Below are positions 8,308 to 16,921 of a DNA stretch of 64,000 nt, one piece after another (position 1 is the first letter of the stretch; every line of letters starts with the position of its first letter). This DNA is from Leptolinea sp964446955 (GTDB taxonomy: Bacteria; Chloroflexota; Anaerolineae; Anaerolineales; Anaerolineaceae). The notes under the pieces are model-generated. The model had not been told where the DNA came from. It saw only the letters and a list, made by a program, of their open reading frames with translations, and did no database searches. Where the stretch lies: positions 1 through 64,000 of the forward strand of contig CAYUQJ010000012.1 of NCBI GenBank assembly GCA_964446955.1. Reading direction: 5' to 3'. The position numbers and the translations under genes are program-made.

Positions 8308-10050
8308 TTGTTTTCTAAACAAAAATACAACAACCGGGTTTATTTGATCGCAGCCGTCTTCCTGGCATTGTGCGCCGGATTATTGAACTACTGGCAAACT
8401 ACGCGTGCCACGCCCCTGCTGGATTACGCCTACCAGGTTGACGCGGCTTATCGTATCTATCAGGGAGAGATTCCCTACCGTGACTTTTTTCTGGTTGTAG
8501 CGCCGTTCACGTATTACCTGATCGCGTTCTTCATCCACCTTTCCAATGGATATGTCCATTCGGTACAGGTGATGGCCACCATGACGATTTCTGTCGTCAA
8601 CATCCTGCTGTGTTACTTTCTGTTTACAAGAATATCCAAATCACCCGGCGTGTCTGTGATGGCCCTTCTCCCCCTTATATTTTCCGGCCACGCGATATAC
8701 GCGTATCCTTTCTACGATATCAACGTTTTTCTACTGATCATCGCGGCTTTTCTCATTACCATCCGGTTTGAAAATACGTACAAACACGCACGGTTCACCG
8801 GGTTCTGTTGTGGCTGCCTGGTGGCACTGACAGCGCTGGTCAAACAGAATGTGGGCCTGGCATTTCTTGCCGCGTGGGCAATCTGCGTTATGGCTGTCTG
8901 GATAATTTCGCGCAAAACAACCTGGCGGAAATTTGTATTTTACGCGGCGGCCGGAATATCGACAACTCTGGGAAGTTTCATCTGGTGGCTCAACCATGTA
9001 CACGCCCTGGAGCCGTATATTTACCAGACCCTGATCTTCCCGGGGAAATTCCGCAACCCAATCGCCGGATTGAACAATGTGCGGCTTGAGATCGAATCGT
9101 TCATCGATCATCAGAAAACCGTCCTGCTGTTATTCCTGATTGGAGCCGTTATCCTTTTTGTTCTTCTGATAATGATTAATAAGAGACTGGTCGAAGACCC
9201 GAATACACCGGTTTGGAAACGCAGAAAGACTCATCTTGTTCAAGTCTCTTTTGTGATGGCCATTTTAGGTATGGGTTATTCTTTTTATGCAGGTACTTTT
9301 TTCGATGTCAACAATGGGGTCTGGTTCACGTTGATCTTTTTCGGTCTCATTGCCGGATTGACAAACCTTTACATTGACATCCGTACCGGAAATTTTTCAT
9401 TTTCAACCTGCATCCCCTTTCTCTGTCTTGGTGTGTTCCTGGCCGCATCTGTTTCGCAGGGCTTTTGGGGATCAACTTATGGGATGTGGCCCCTGTACTT
9501 TCTTCTCCTCCTGTGGATCCTCCATTGGTTGATCACCTACTTCCCTGTATATCCGTGGAAGATACTGGCGGTAATCGTGTGCCTGTACGTTACGATTATT
9601 GTGGGTACCATATCCATTTCCCAGGTAAGAATCCGCGGTTTTATCGATATTGCCGGTCAACCCCAGAGCGCTTCCATTTCATCTCTGCAGGGACTTTCCA
9701 CCCCCGGCATATGGATACCGGAATTTGAGAACCTGATCAAATATGTGGATCAAAACATCCCGGCATCAGACAAAATCGCCTTCCTGCCCGGAGAAGATGT
9801 CTTTTACGAAGTGACAGGGCGGCGCAACCCCATGTTTTGCTTTTGTTTTTTACGGGAAGCCTGTGAATCCAATCTAAACCAGGCATTTAAAGACGCTAAA
9901 GAGAAACGGGTTGACTGGGTTATCGTTAAAACCAAATTCCAGTTGAAATACTGGAATGACATCATCAAAATTGCAGATTTAAACATCCCGCCGGAATACA
10001 GACTGGCAGACCGGGTCGGAATTTACAACCTTTACAAACGCGAGAAATAG
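8308..10050 (+). CDS. GT-C type membrane glycosyltransferase
   Basis: The 580-aa protein has about eleven hydrophobic membrane helices. The first periplasmic loop contains LLDYAYQVDAAYRIYQGEI followed by PYRDFF, the acidic-loop pattern typical of GT-C enzymes (ArnT/PMT/DUF2079-like) that use polyprenyl-phosphate sugars. It begins with TTG right after a strong GGAGGGG site, 40 bases after the methyltransferase. The small soluble C-terminal domain (FLPGEDVFYEVTGRRNP) is also common in these enzymes. The sugar and acceptor are unknown. The gene ends before a 15-bp hairpin. Confidence 0.8.
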   Translation: MFSKQKYNNRVYLIAAVFLALCAGLLNYWQTTRATPLLDYAYQVDAAYRIYQGEIPYRDFFLVVAPFTYYLIAFFIHLSNGYVHSVQVMATMTISVVNILLCYFLFTRISKSPGVSVMALLPLIFSGHAIYAYPFYDINVFLLIIAAFLITIRFENTYKHARFTGFCCGCLVALTALVKQNVGLAFLAAWAICVMAVWIISRKTTWRKFVFYAAAGISTTLGSFIWWLNHVHALEPYIYQTLIFPGKFRNPIAGLNNVRLEIESFIDHQKTVLLLFLIGAVILFVLLIMINKRLVEDPNTPVWKRRKTHLVQVSFVMAILGMGYSFYAGTFFDVNNGVWFTLIFFGLIAGLTNLYIDIRTGNFSFSTCIPFLCLGVFLAASVSQGFWGSTYGMWPLYFLLLLWILHWLITYFPVYPWKILAVIVCLYVTIIVGTISISQVRIRGFIDIAGQPQSASISSLQGLSTPGIWIPEFENLIKYVDQNIPASDKIAFLPGEDVFYEVTGRRNPMFCFCFLREACESNLNQAFKDAKEKRVDWVIVKTKFQLKYWNDIIKIADLNIPPEYRLADRVGIYNLYKREK

Positions 10051-10070
10051 ACTTACCGATGTAAATTACA

Positions 10071-10102
10071 GAAGGGCGCGTCCATCAATGGACGCGCCCT
10101 TC
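10071..10102. terminator. Hairpin between convergent genes
   Basis: A perfect 15-bp stem (10071-10085 with 10088-10102, core GGGCGCGTCC) separates the GT-C gene and the CPBP gene, which converge here. There is no real T-tract on either side, so it may act as a bidirectional, weakly intrinsic terminator. Confidence 0.65.
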
Positions 10103-10111
10103 TCATCTCCA

Positions 10112-10963
10112 CTACACGGCTTCCGGCAGCCCGTCCGCCAGGGCAGTCTTCTCTTGCTCCCCAGACGGTTCCACCTTCCGCAAATAGAACAGCCCGATGA
10201 GCAGCAGCGGGAGCAGGACACCGACGGTGACCAGAACATCTTCCAGGCTCTGTGACGAAGCCGCCCGTGAGTACACGTGCCCCACGGTGATCTCATGCAG
10301 ATTTCCGGCCAGATCAAAAAGGAAGTGGGCGAATATCACCGGCCAGATGGACCGGTTGCGCAGGAAACAGGCCGCGAAGAACACGCCGAAGAACGTGCCG
10401 TACAGGATCTGCGCGCCGGTCGATAGCGCTTCGCGGCGGCCCAACACCAGGTTGGCCAGATGCGCCAGCCCGAAGATGGCGCTGGAGATCAACACTGCTT
10501 TGTACACACCCCCGCGGGTGGAGCCCCACTGGCGCAGCATCAACGGCAGGATCAGCCCGCGGAAGAGGATCTCCTCGATCAGACCGACAGAGATGTACAG
10601 CAGAACGAGTAAAACGATCAGCCAACCGTCTGTCCAGTTAATCTGCAATGTGCCGTCAATCACATCGATACCGTTCAACACGCTGAAAACAACCACAGGC
10701 CAAATAAGCCATACGGATTTCCACCGGGAAATCGGGGTAAAACCCGCTTCACGCGTCAGTCCGAGCCAGGCGATGACCAGCACTATCACCACGCTCACAC
10801 AACCCTGTACCACCGTCCCGGAAAGGTAGCTGGCTTTCTGGTAGTTCATCCAATTCATCAGCCATTTGTCCAGCTCGATCTCAGAAAGCATAAAGAACAG
10901 GCCGAAGAATGCGACCGACGCGGCCGCGGGGTAACGTAAGATCAACGATTTCAAAGACTTCAT
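10112..10963 (-). CDS. CPBP family intramembrane protease
   Basis: The 283-aa membrane protein has about eight hydrophobic helices and the CPBP/Abi (Rce1-like) motifs in order: EEILFRG (the paired Glu and Arg of motif 1), then HLANL and later FAHFLFDLAGN with conserved His. These residues form the active site of glutamic intramembrane proteases. The target is unknown. AAAGGAG lies before the ATG. It is monocistronic, convergent with the glycosyltransferase. Confidence 0.9.
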   Translation of the reverse strand: MKSLKSLILRYPAAASVAFFGLFFMLSEIELDKWLMNWMNYQKASYLSGTVVQGCVSVVIVLVIAWLGLTREAGFTPISRWKSVWLIWPVVVFSVLNGIDVIDGTLQINWTDGWLIVLLVLLYISVGLIEEILFRGLILPLMLRQWGSTRGGVYKAVLISSAIFGLAHLANLVLGRREALSTGAQILYGTFFGVFFAACFLRNRSIWPVIFAHFLFDLAGNLHEITVGHVYSRAASSQSLEDVLVTVGVLLPLLLIGLFYLRKVEPSGEQEKTALADGLPEAV

Positions 10964-11087
10964 TTTTCTCCTTTATTTTCATCATCCGAATTAGACGAAC
11001 AAAGTCATCCGGATGGGATTATCTTTTGCAGCCAGGCAAGGCTTCGCCCACCGGGCTGGCGGCAGTTCAATAAGGTATTTACTTATC

Positions 11088-11119
11088 GCGGCCGGTGGAA
11101 GAACAAATCCGCCGGCCGC
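11088..11119 (-). terminator. GC-rich hairpin downstream of ABC permease
   Basis: GCGGCCGG-t-GGA pairs with TCC-g-CCGGCCGC around an 8-base loop, 18 bases past the permease stop. It probably ends the GntR-ABC operon; no T-run follows. Confidence 0.5.
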
Positions 11120-11137
11120 GGTCATCTGTAACCGGTT

Positions 11138-11890
11138 CTAATCTAATTGATAGGAATATTTCAACAGCAGACTTGAGCCCAGGTATTCCAGCAATATGAC
11201 CCACAAACCGCAGAGTATGACTGGCAGATAAGAGATGATCTCAATGTCGCCATCCAGACTGATCACATGGTTCATGCTGAACGTGGGCATGATGATCATG
11301 TTTGTCCATATCATCACGTACACAACAAAAGCGATGATGATCATCATCAATATCGTGCAGAGGAGTGTGGTGAACAGCGCCGCCCACAGACGGGTCAAGC
11401 CCATGCTTCGGGTAAGCATATATGAGATCAACACTGTCATATCGCCCAGAACAAGGAACAGCGTAAGTCCGGCAATGCTCTGCCAGTGATCCAGTGTCAA
11501 AGGCTGTACCGCCCCGGTTGAGTACTTTCCGAACAACATCATCAGCACCATCATTCCCAAACAGGCAAGCGCGTTCACGACAGTAGCAATAATCAACCGG
11601 CTGAGCATCTGCTTCCAGGCAGAGACGGGCAGCGAGAGTTCCAACAACGCGCTATCGTGACGCAGCCAGCTGAAACATTGATACATGGCAAGTACGATCA
11701 GGGCCGGGAAGAAAACACCGCCCAGCATCGCAGAGCTGACGATCAACAGTCCGTTGGTAAATCCCTCACCATTCGGTACCACCGCCGCGATGATTATCGA
11801 TACCACGGCGATAAGGAACATCCAGCCATAACGGCGGAAAAAATCCATGGAATTCCACTTGAGTAGATTAAGCATTTTGAAATACCTCAA
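11138..11890 (-). CDS. ABC-2 type transporter permease
   Basis: The 250-aa protein has six predicted membrane helices and no other domain. It is encoded directly after an ABC ATPase, with their ends overlapping by 23 bases. The layout GntR-ATPase-permease is that of YtrA-type antibiotic-response transporters in Firmicutes. The substrate cannot be told from sequence. The start could also be the Met five codons in (MLNLLKW), with either start overlapping the ATPase gene. Confidence 0.8.
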   Translation of the reverse strand: MRYFKMLNLLKWNSMDFFRRYGWMFLIAVVSIIIAAVVPNGEGFTNGLLIVSSAMLGGVFFPALIVLAMYQCFSWLRHDSALLELSLPVSAWKQMLSRLIIATVVNALACLGMMVLMMLFGKYSTGAVQPLTLDHWQSIAGLTLFLVLGDMTVLISYMLTRSMGLTRLWAALFTTLLCTILMMIIIAFVVYVMIWTNMIIMPTFSMNHVISLDGDIEIISYLPVILCGLWVILLEYLGSSLLLKYSYQLD

Positions 11891-12569
11891 TGTAACGGTC
11901 TTCGATCGATTGGCTGAATTGCTGACGAATGTTTTCAGCCGAATCGTTCATGATCAATTCGCCTTTATTCAAAAAGAGCACATCATCCAGGATGGTTTCC
12001 ACGTCTTTTACCTGGTGAGTGGAGACCAACACCGCGCTTTCTTCATTGATGCCGGCCAGTATGGTCTTCAAGATATTGTGCTTTGCCAGTGGGTCAAACC
12101 AACCAATGGGTTCATCGAGCAGGTACAAACGCGCATTGCGGGAGAAGGTCAGCATTACATTCACACGGATGATCGTCCCCTTTGACAGCGTTCGGATGGG
12201 ATCAGATGGATTCAAGTCCAATATCCTGCACAGATCATCCGCGCGTTTGGGATCGAAATCGCCAAACATATCTTCAAAGTATCGCATCGCGTCACGGATG
12301 CTCATCCAATTGAATAACTGGTTGCGGTCCGGCATGAAAGCCGTATTCCGATGGATAAATTCAACCGCGGTATTGCCGCAAACAGTGACCGTTCCAGAAT
12401 TGGGTTTGGTGATCTTCATCACGGTTTTCATCAGAGTGGTTTTGCCCGCCCCGTTTGGTCCCATCAAACCCGCGACACGGCCTGGTTCAATGGTAAAGGT
12501 AACCTGTTTCAGCGCCGGACGCCCGCTGAAAGATTTTGAAAGATCGTTCACTTCCAGTATCGCGCTCAT
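11868..12569 (-). CDS. ABC transporter ATP-binding protein
   Basis: The 233-aa ATPase has Walker A GPNGAGKT, a signature LSKGTIIR (LSGGQ variant), Walker B LYLLDEP, the D-loop and the switch His in VSTHQ. It powers the six-helix permease encoded next. Its start overlaps the stop of the GntR regulator (ATGA), so all three genes are translated as one unit. The variant signature is typical of ABC-2 exporters of the YtrB type. Confidence 0.9.
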   Translation of the reverse strand: MSAILEVNDLSKSFSGRPALKQVTFTIEPGRVAGLMGPNGAGKTTLMKTVMKITKPNSGTVTVCGNTAVEFIHRNTAFMPDRNQLFNWMSIRDAMRYFEDMFGDFDPKRADDLCRILDLNPSDPIRTLSKGTIIRVNVMLTFSRNARLYLLDEPIGWFDPLAKHNILKTILAGINEESAVLVSTHQVKDVETILDDVLFLNKGELIMNDSAENIRQQFSQSIEDRYIEVFQNA

Positions 12570-12922
12570 TTCTGCAATGCCTTTCCAACAATATCGATGA
12601 TTTCTTTATTTGAAAGTCCTATGCCTCGCATCCCTGCGATAAATTCGTTCACCAGGCCGCTGCACATCTCGTGTTTCAGGGATTGGATGACGGCATCATC
12701 TTCGGTCACGAAGCTGCCCACCCCTCTTTGCGTGTACAGCACACCTTCGCGCTCAAGTTCAGAGCAGGCGCGTTGCATGGTATTAAGATTAACGCCAAAT
12801 TTCTCCGATAAAGCTCTCACTGAATCAACCCTTTCTCCGCGGGCCAGGCTGCCGGTCACCACGTCCTTCTTTATGGTATCCATGATCTGTAGGTAGATTG
12901 GAACGGTTGTATTAAATTTCAT
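12566..12922 (-). CDS. GntR family regulator, YtrA type
   Basis: The 118-aa protein has an N-terminal winged helix (residues 1-75: PIYLQIMDTIKKDVVTG, then the recognition region GVNLNTMQRACSELEREG) and the short helical tail of the YtrA subfamily with no ligand-binding domain. It likely represses its own ABC operon until an envelope stress relieves it. A strong promoter with an AGTGT/ACACT inverted repeat lies just upstream (12940-12982). SD is AAGGTGAGG close to the ATG. Confidence 0.9.
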   Translation of the reverse strand: MKFNTTVPIYLQIMDTIKKDVVTGSLARGERVDSVRALSEKFGVNLNTMQRACSELEREGVLYTQRGVGSFVTEDDAVIQSLKHEMCSGLVNEFIAGMRGIGLSNKEIIDIVGKALQK

Positions 12923-12939
12923 TCCTCACCTTCTGTATT

Positions 12940-12982
12940 AGTGTTATAGGTATATAGTACACTCAAACATTGTAAGTGTCAA
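12940..12982 (-). promoter_or_regulatory. Promoter and operator of the GntR-ABC operon
   Basis: On the minus strand TTGACA (12982-12977) and TACTAT (12959-12954) are 17 bases apart. AGTGT (12940-12944) and ACACT (12959-12963) form an inverted repeat that covers the -10 box and the start site, where a YtrA-type repressor would be expected to bind. Confidence 0.7.
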
Positions 12983-13118
12983 GAGGGATTTTGATAGATT
13001 TTTTCCACGCTGGTCATATTGAATGTGAATGGGAGTCAAAATCAACTTTCATTTGTGGGTGTTTACGGCTTTTCGTTCAATTCACCGCTGCATAGACACG
13101 GTCAAATTTAAATGAAAC

Positions 13119-13156
13119 AAAACCCAGGCTCCATAAAGTCCATGGATCTGGGTTTT
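13119..13156 (-). terminator. Terminator of the VIT1 gene
   Basis: AAAACCCAG (13119-13127) pairs with CTGGGTTTT (13148-13156), with a partly paired inner loop. Read on the minus strand, the stem ends in TTTTGTTT. The plus strand is also T-rich after the stem (TTTTTGTTTTTG), so it can work both ways. Confidence 0.7.
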
Positions 13157-13182
13157 TGTTTTTGTTCACTTATGGGAATGGT

Positions 13183-14061
13183 TTATATTTCGATACCGAA
13201 CACGTTCCTTACAATCAAACCCACAACAAATGATAACGCGGATACACCCATGCTTATCCCCAGCATTTCCAAAAAGCGCTGTTTGAATGGCAAATCCTTT
13301 GCCACGGAAACATAGAAATTGAAACACAGGATGATCAAAATAGCGATCAATAAAGTTATCGCGAGACTGATAAAGATCCCATTGCCTTCCTGCGGTACAA
13401 GCAGATAGGGAAGGATCAACAGGATTACCGTAATCAAATATGCGGCGCCGGTATAAAGAGCTGACCGCCCGGCTTTCGCATCATTATCCGCGCGGGCGGA
13501 AAGAAATTCCGAGGCTGCCATGCTAAACGCGGCCGCGATTCCAGTGATCAACCCGCTCACGGCTACAAGCTGTCCGCTCTGGAGAGCGAATGTCAGGCCC
13601 GCCAGTGTGCCCGTCAATTCGACCAGGGCATCATTAAGCCCGAGCACAATCGATCCGACATAGGACAGGAAATCCTCCTTGAGCATACCGGCCAATTCAT
13701 CCTCATGCTCTTCTTCTTCTTTTCCTAATTGCGCCGCGCCGGGGATTACGGAATCGAATTGTGCATACTCCTTTGCTCCGGCAGCCTCACCTTTCTCCAA
13801 CAACTTGATCGAAAAGGTCAATCCCAACAGTCGCACCAATGCCAGAAGAAAATGGATTTTCAACGTGTCCGGCTTTACATCCTTCTTACTGACTGCTTTC
13901 CAGAATTCATAATGCCGCAATTCGGTGTCCGCCATCTCCCGCATGACAGCCGAGTTATGCGGATCCTTAATCAAGTTCGCAACTTTTTTATACAACTGGT
14001 AATTGGTCATCTCATCTTTTTGATAGATGAGGATCTTTTTCATCTGTTCTCCGGTTATCAT
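13183..14061 (-). CDS. Ferritin-like domain plus VIT1/CCC1 metal transporter
   Basis: The 292-aa product has an N-terminal ferritin-like helical domain (about 1-130) with Glu and His-rich helices (EMTNYQLY, DTELRHYEF, EEEEHEDEL) followed by a VIT1/CCC1 domain with about five membrane helices. Such fusions move Fe(II) or Mn(II) out of the cytoplasm; the ferritin part likely binds or oxidises the metal first. The ATG at 14061 is chosen because GGAGG lies 5 bases ahead; an upstream in-frame ATG has no support. A 14-bp palindrome sits 28 bases upstream, a candidate metal-regulator site. A terminator follows. Confidence 0.9.
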   Translation of the reverse strand: MITGEQMKKILIYQKDEMTNYQLYKKVANLIKDPHNSAVMREMADTELRHYEFWKAVSKKDVKPDTLKIHFLLALVRLLGLTFSIKLLEKGEAAGAKEYAQFDSVIPGAAQLGKEEEEHEDELAGMLKEDFLSYVGSIVLGLNDALVELTGTLAGLTFALQSGQLVAVSGLITGIAAAFSMAASEFLSARADNDAKAGRSALYTGAAYLITVILLILPYLLVPQEGNGIFISLAITLLIAILIILCFNFYVSVAKDLPFKQRFLEMLGISMGVSALSFVVGLIVRNVFGIEI

Positions 14062-14088
14062 AATTCCTCCATTTCCGATTGAACGCAA

Positions 14089-14102
14089 ATTGCAATTGCA
14101 AT
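14089..14102. promoter_or_regulatory. Palindromic operator candidate before VIT1 gene
   Basis: ATTGCAATTGCAAT is a perfect 14-bp palindrome placed in the leader of the ferritin/VIT1 gene. Metal-responsive repressors bind such sites, but the base pattern does not let me name one. Confidence 0.45.
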
Positions 14103-14216
14103 GATACCGCAAGAGCCTTTTCCACGTAGATGAATGTGAATATAATGCAATCGTTCCTCTCATGAAGATCATATAAGCCTCTATGTTGTCATATAGATCA
14201 GGAAAGGGTTTCTGAT

Positions 14217-14633
14217 ATGGGAAAAAAGAACAAGAAAAAAGAAGAGCTTTCTGGAGGTTGGGAGAGCATCCACGCCGTAATCTGGCTTCTTGGACTTGCC
14301 GTTATCGCCTGGCAGGGTTGGTGGTGGCCGGGGATACTTGTACTGGTGGCTATTTCCATACTATTTGAAGCCTTCGCGAAGAAAGTTGCTCCGGGATCGG
14401 TCCGGACAATAACAGAAGACGATAGGGGTATTTTTTCAGAAACGGTAGTTCCTCCACCGGCTCCGGTGGCGGAAATGAAAAAAGATGAGCCTGACTATCA
14501 CCGTGCCGATCTGCTGCCCACGAACTGTCCAAAATGTGGAGGTCCAACCCGCGGATTTGAAGTTATTTGGACCGGACCGCAATCAGCCGATTGCCCATTC
14601 TGCGGCACAAATCTGCCGATGAAACAATCCTGA
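14217..14633 (+). CDS. Two-helix membrane protein with zinc ribbon
   Basis: The 138-aa protein begins with a Lys-rich segment, has two close membrane helices (about 20-55) and ends with a zinc ribbon made of CPKC and CPFC about 25 residues apart. The ribbon would face the cytoplasm. It is not a family I can name. The start is supported by AGGAAAGGG upstream. It is divergent from the VIT1 gene and precedes a GNAT gene by about 30 bases. Confidence 0.75.
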   Translation: MGKKNKKKEELSGGWESIHAVIWLLGLAVIAWQGWWWPGILVLVAISILFEAFAKKVAPGSVRTITEDDRGIFSETVVPPPAPVAEMKKDEPDYHRADLLPTNCPKCGGPTRGFEVIWTGPQSADCPFCGTNLPMKQS

Positions 14634-14666
14634 CAAAACCATACCCTTTCCCAAATGGGGGACCCG

Positions 14667-15185
14667 ATGAAACTCATCCCTTTCAAGCCTGAAGACTTTC
14701 CCATATTGATCTCTTGGTTCCATTCCGAGGCGGAAGTCGTCCAATGGGGCGGCCCGATGATGCACTATCCCCTTGATGAAACCCAATTGCAGGATCTGCT
14801 CGATGAATGTGACACAACTCCACCCCGGCGTATGTGCTGGATGGTCATGGAACACGGGTTGGAAATTGGCCATATTGAGCTATGGTTCGATTGGCGCAAC
14901 GGTAACGCGACAGTACAACGGGTGGCCATCAATCCGGAACACCGCGGTCTCGGGTATTCGAAACAAATGATGCAACTGGTAATGGAACAGGCATTCACGT
15001 TTCCAGAAATATTCCGCCTTGAATTGAATGTGTACTCCTTCAATACAACAGCCATTAAGACATACACCCGGGTAGGCTTCAAGCATGAAGGAACCCGCCG
15101 TTCATCCACTCTTGTAGGCGATGAACGCTGGGACACGGCCATCATGGCCATTTTACGCGATGAGTATCACCCCCGTGGAAAATAA
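14667..15185 (+). CDS. GNAT family N-acetyltransferase
   Basis: The 172-aa product (start at the second ATG, behind GGGGG at 14657) has the GNAT acetyl-CoA motif as VAINPEHRGLGYSKQMM and the C-terminal NTTAIKTYTRVGFKHEG typical of RimJ/RimL-like enzymes that acetylate protein N-termini or small amines. The substrate is unknown. It lies 33 bases after the zinc-ribbon gene and may be cotranscribed. Confidence 0.85.
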   Translation: MKLIPFKPEDFPILISWFHSEAEVVQWGGPMMHYPLDETQLQDLLDECDTTPPRRMCWMVMEHGLEIGHIELWFDWRNGNATVQRVAINPEHRGLGYSKQMMQLVMEQAFTFPEIFRLELNVYSFNTTAIKTYTRVGFKHEGTRRSSTLVGDERWDTAIMAILRDEYHPRGK

Positions 15186-15239
15186 ATAGTCACAGGTAAA
15201 TTGTTCAATACGCATAAATGAAACTGTTCGGGAGGAGTT

Positions 15240-16073
15240 ATGACAGAAAAGATTGCGGTTCAGCTTGGCAATGTACAAAAAACATTATTGCTTCCCCTGT
15301 GGGGCAGAGCGATGGAAACCGGTAAATCAGAACCGCTGCTCGTTGATAAAACCGCCGTTGAGGTGATGGAAAAGATCGATTATGATTTTTCAACGATCAC
15401 AACCGGTATCAGCCAAATGTCTCATTTCGGCTGGATACTACGCAGTCGTTATACAGACCAGGTGATCAAGGATTTCTTGCGATCGCATCCGTCCGGAACA
15501 ATCGTAAACATCGGCTGCGGCCTTGATACGACCTTCGAACGTGTGGATAACGGAACCCTGCGTTGGTATGACCTTGATATGCCTGACACAATCGAACTGC
15601 GTCAAAAATTCATACCCGAAACAGACCGACGTATGTACATTTCTTCATCATTTCTTGAAGAAGACTGGTTGGACGAGATAAAAGTCAGCGATGGTCTGCT
15701 CTTTGTCTCTGCCGGAGTGTTCTACTACTTCACCGAGCCGGAGATCAAGACATTCTTCACCCGCTTGGCGAACAGGTTCCCGGGTTGTGAGCTGGTCTTT
15801 GATGCCTGTTCAGCCTTTGGAATCAAAACGGCCAACGAGTTGGTGATCAAACGCGGCGGACTGGATGAGAAATCATTTCTTGTCTGGGGCTTGGAAAAGG
15901 CGGAAGACCTGGAAAAATGGGATTCGCGATTCAAGGTTCTGGAGACTCTATATTACTACCGCGGCAACAGAAAAATCTTACCCCTGAATGTTTGGCTGAT
16001 CGGACTTTTCTCTGACAGCAAGAATATCCAGTATATGGTACATATGCGACTCGGACAGGAACCGAAAGCATAG
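15240..16073 (+). CDS. LCM-family O-methyltransferase
   Basis: The 277-aa protein belongs to the leucine carboxyl methyltransferase-like family (COG3315), which methylates carboxyl or hydroxyl groups, often in polyketide or lipid metabolism. Visible signs are the SAM motif VNIGCGLDTTFERV, the YDLDMP block and the LFVSAGVFYYFTEPE motif. GGGAGGAG precedes the ATG. The family is known; the substrate here is not. Confidence 0.85.
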   Translation: MTEKIAVQLGNVQKTLLLPLWGRAMETGKSEPLLVDKTAVEVMEKIDYDFSTITTGISQMSHFGWILRSRYTDQVIKDFLRSHPSGTIVNIGCGLDTTFERVDNGTLRWYDLDMPDTIELRQKFIPETDRRMYISSSFLEEDWLDEIKVSDGLLFVSAGVFYYFTEPEIKTFFTRLANRFPGCELVFDACSAFGIKTANELVIKRGGLDEKSFLVWGLEKAEDLEKWDSRFKVLETLYYYRGNRKILPLNVWLIGLFSDSKNIQYMVHMRLGQEPKA

Positions 16074-16111
16074 TCCATTTCTTCTGAAAACAAAATAATC
16101 CTGGTGCTTCC

Positions 16112-16921
16112 ATGAAAATCCTTGTTCTCACTTCCAGTTTTCGTAAGACAGGCAACACTTATCTACTGACGCATTTGTTGTCTCAACAGATACAACAAAT
16201 GGCTGACCGTTATCAAATACCAGTTGATTTTAGAACGATCAACCTATCCGATCAGAATATTTCATACTGCCGTGGCTGCCGGGTTTGCTTTGATAAAGGT
16301 GAGACTGCTTGCCCAGTTTGGGATGAGATCGCCCCTATAAAAGAGGCCCTGAAGGAAGCCGACATCTGGATTTTCGCCAGTCCGGTCTACGTGGAAGACG
16401 TGAACGGGGTTATGAAGGTTTTCCTGGAGCGCATGGCACACGTAAACCATCGCCCTGAATTTGCCGGTAAATATGCCGTCTTAATGACCACCTCCGGTTC
16501 GGGATCCAGTGGACACGCCTGCATGACAATGTCTTCCACTCTCCGCGCCTGGGGAGTAAAAGTCATCGCCCAGAAAGATTTCATCGCCGGGTCTTTGTCA
16601 ACCGAAAAGAAACTTTTCGCCAGATTCGATAAATCCTTGGAAAAAATTGCCCAAAAGGTCATTAATAGCTACCGCAATCATGAAAAATACGAACCCTCAT
16701 TCATCTCGCTACTGTTCTTTGCGGTGCAACAAAAACTATGGCGAAAATCCACAGATTGCAAGGATCATCCTGACTACCTGTACTGGCAATCCAACAACTG
16801 GTTGCAACCCGGGGTCACTTTTTTTATTCCGCATAAAGGCAATCCGCTCACGGTTATGACAGCGCGGATGGCAGGATCCATCATAGCCCTGTTCTTCGAG
16901 GGAATGTCAGATCAATTGTGA
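16112..16921 (+). CDS. Flavodoxin-fold NAD(P)H reductase with Fe-S motif
   Basis: The 269-aa protein has a flavodoxin-like FMN reductase fold: the phosphate loop LTSSFRKTGNTYLL and the ASPVYVEDVNGVMKVFLER flavin loop. A compact cysteine motif, CRGCRVC then C eight residues on (CX2CX2CX7C), matches the 4Fe-4S motif of archaeal iron-sulfur flavoproteins (Isf). It could pass electrons from a pyridine nucleotide or ferredoxin to oxygen or organic acceptors. The C-terminal 80 residues are an unassigned extension. Its stop overlaps the convergent GT-C gene by 10 bases. Confidence 0.85.
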   Translation: MKILVLTSSFRKTGNTYLLTHLLSQQIQQMADRYQIPVDFRTINLSDQNISYCRGCRVCFDKGETACPVWDEIAPIKEALKEADIWIFASPVYVEDVNGVMKVFLERMAHVNHRPEFAGKYAVLMTTSGSGSSGHACMTMSSTLRAWGVKVIAQKDFIAGSLSTEKKLFARFDKSLEKIAQKVINSYRNHEKYEPSFISLLFFAVQQKLWRKSTDCKDHPDYLYWQSNNWLQPGVTFFIPHKGNPLTVMTARMAGSIIALFFEGMSDQL

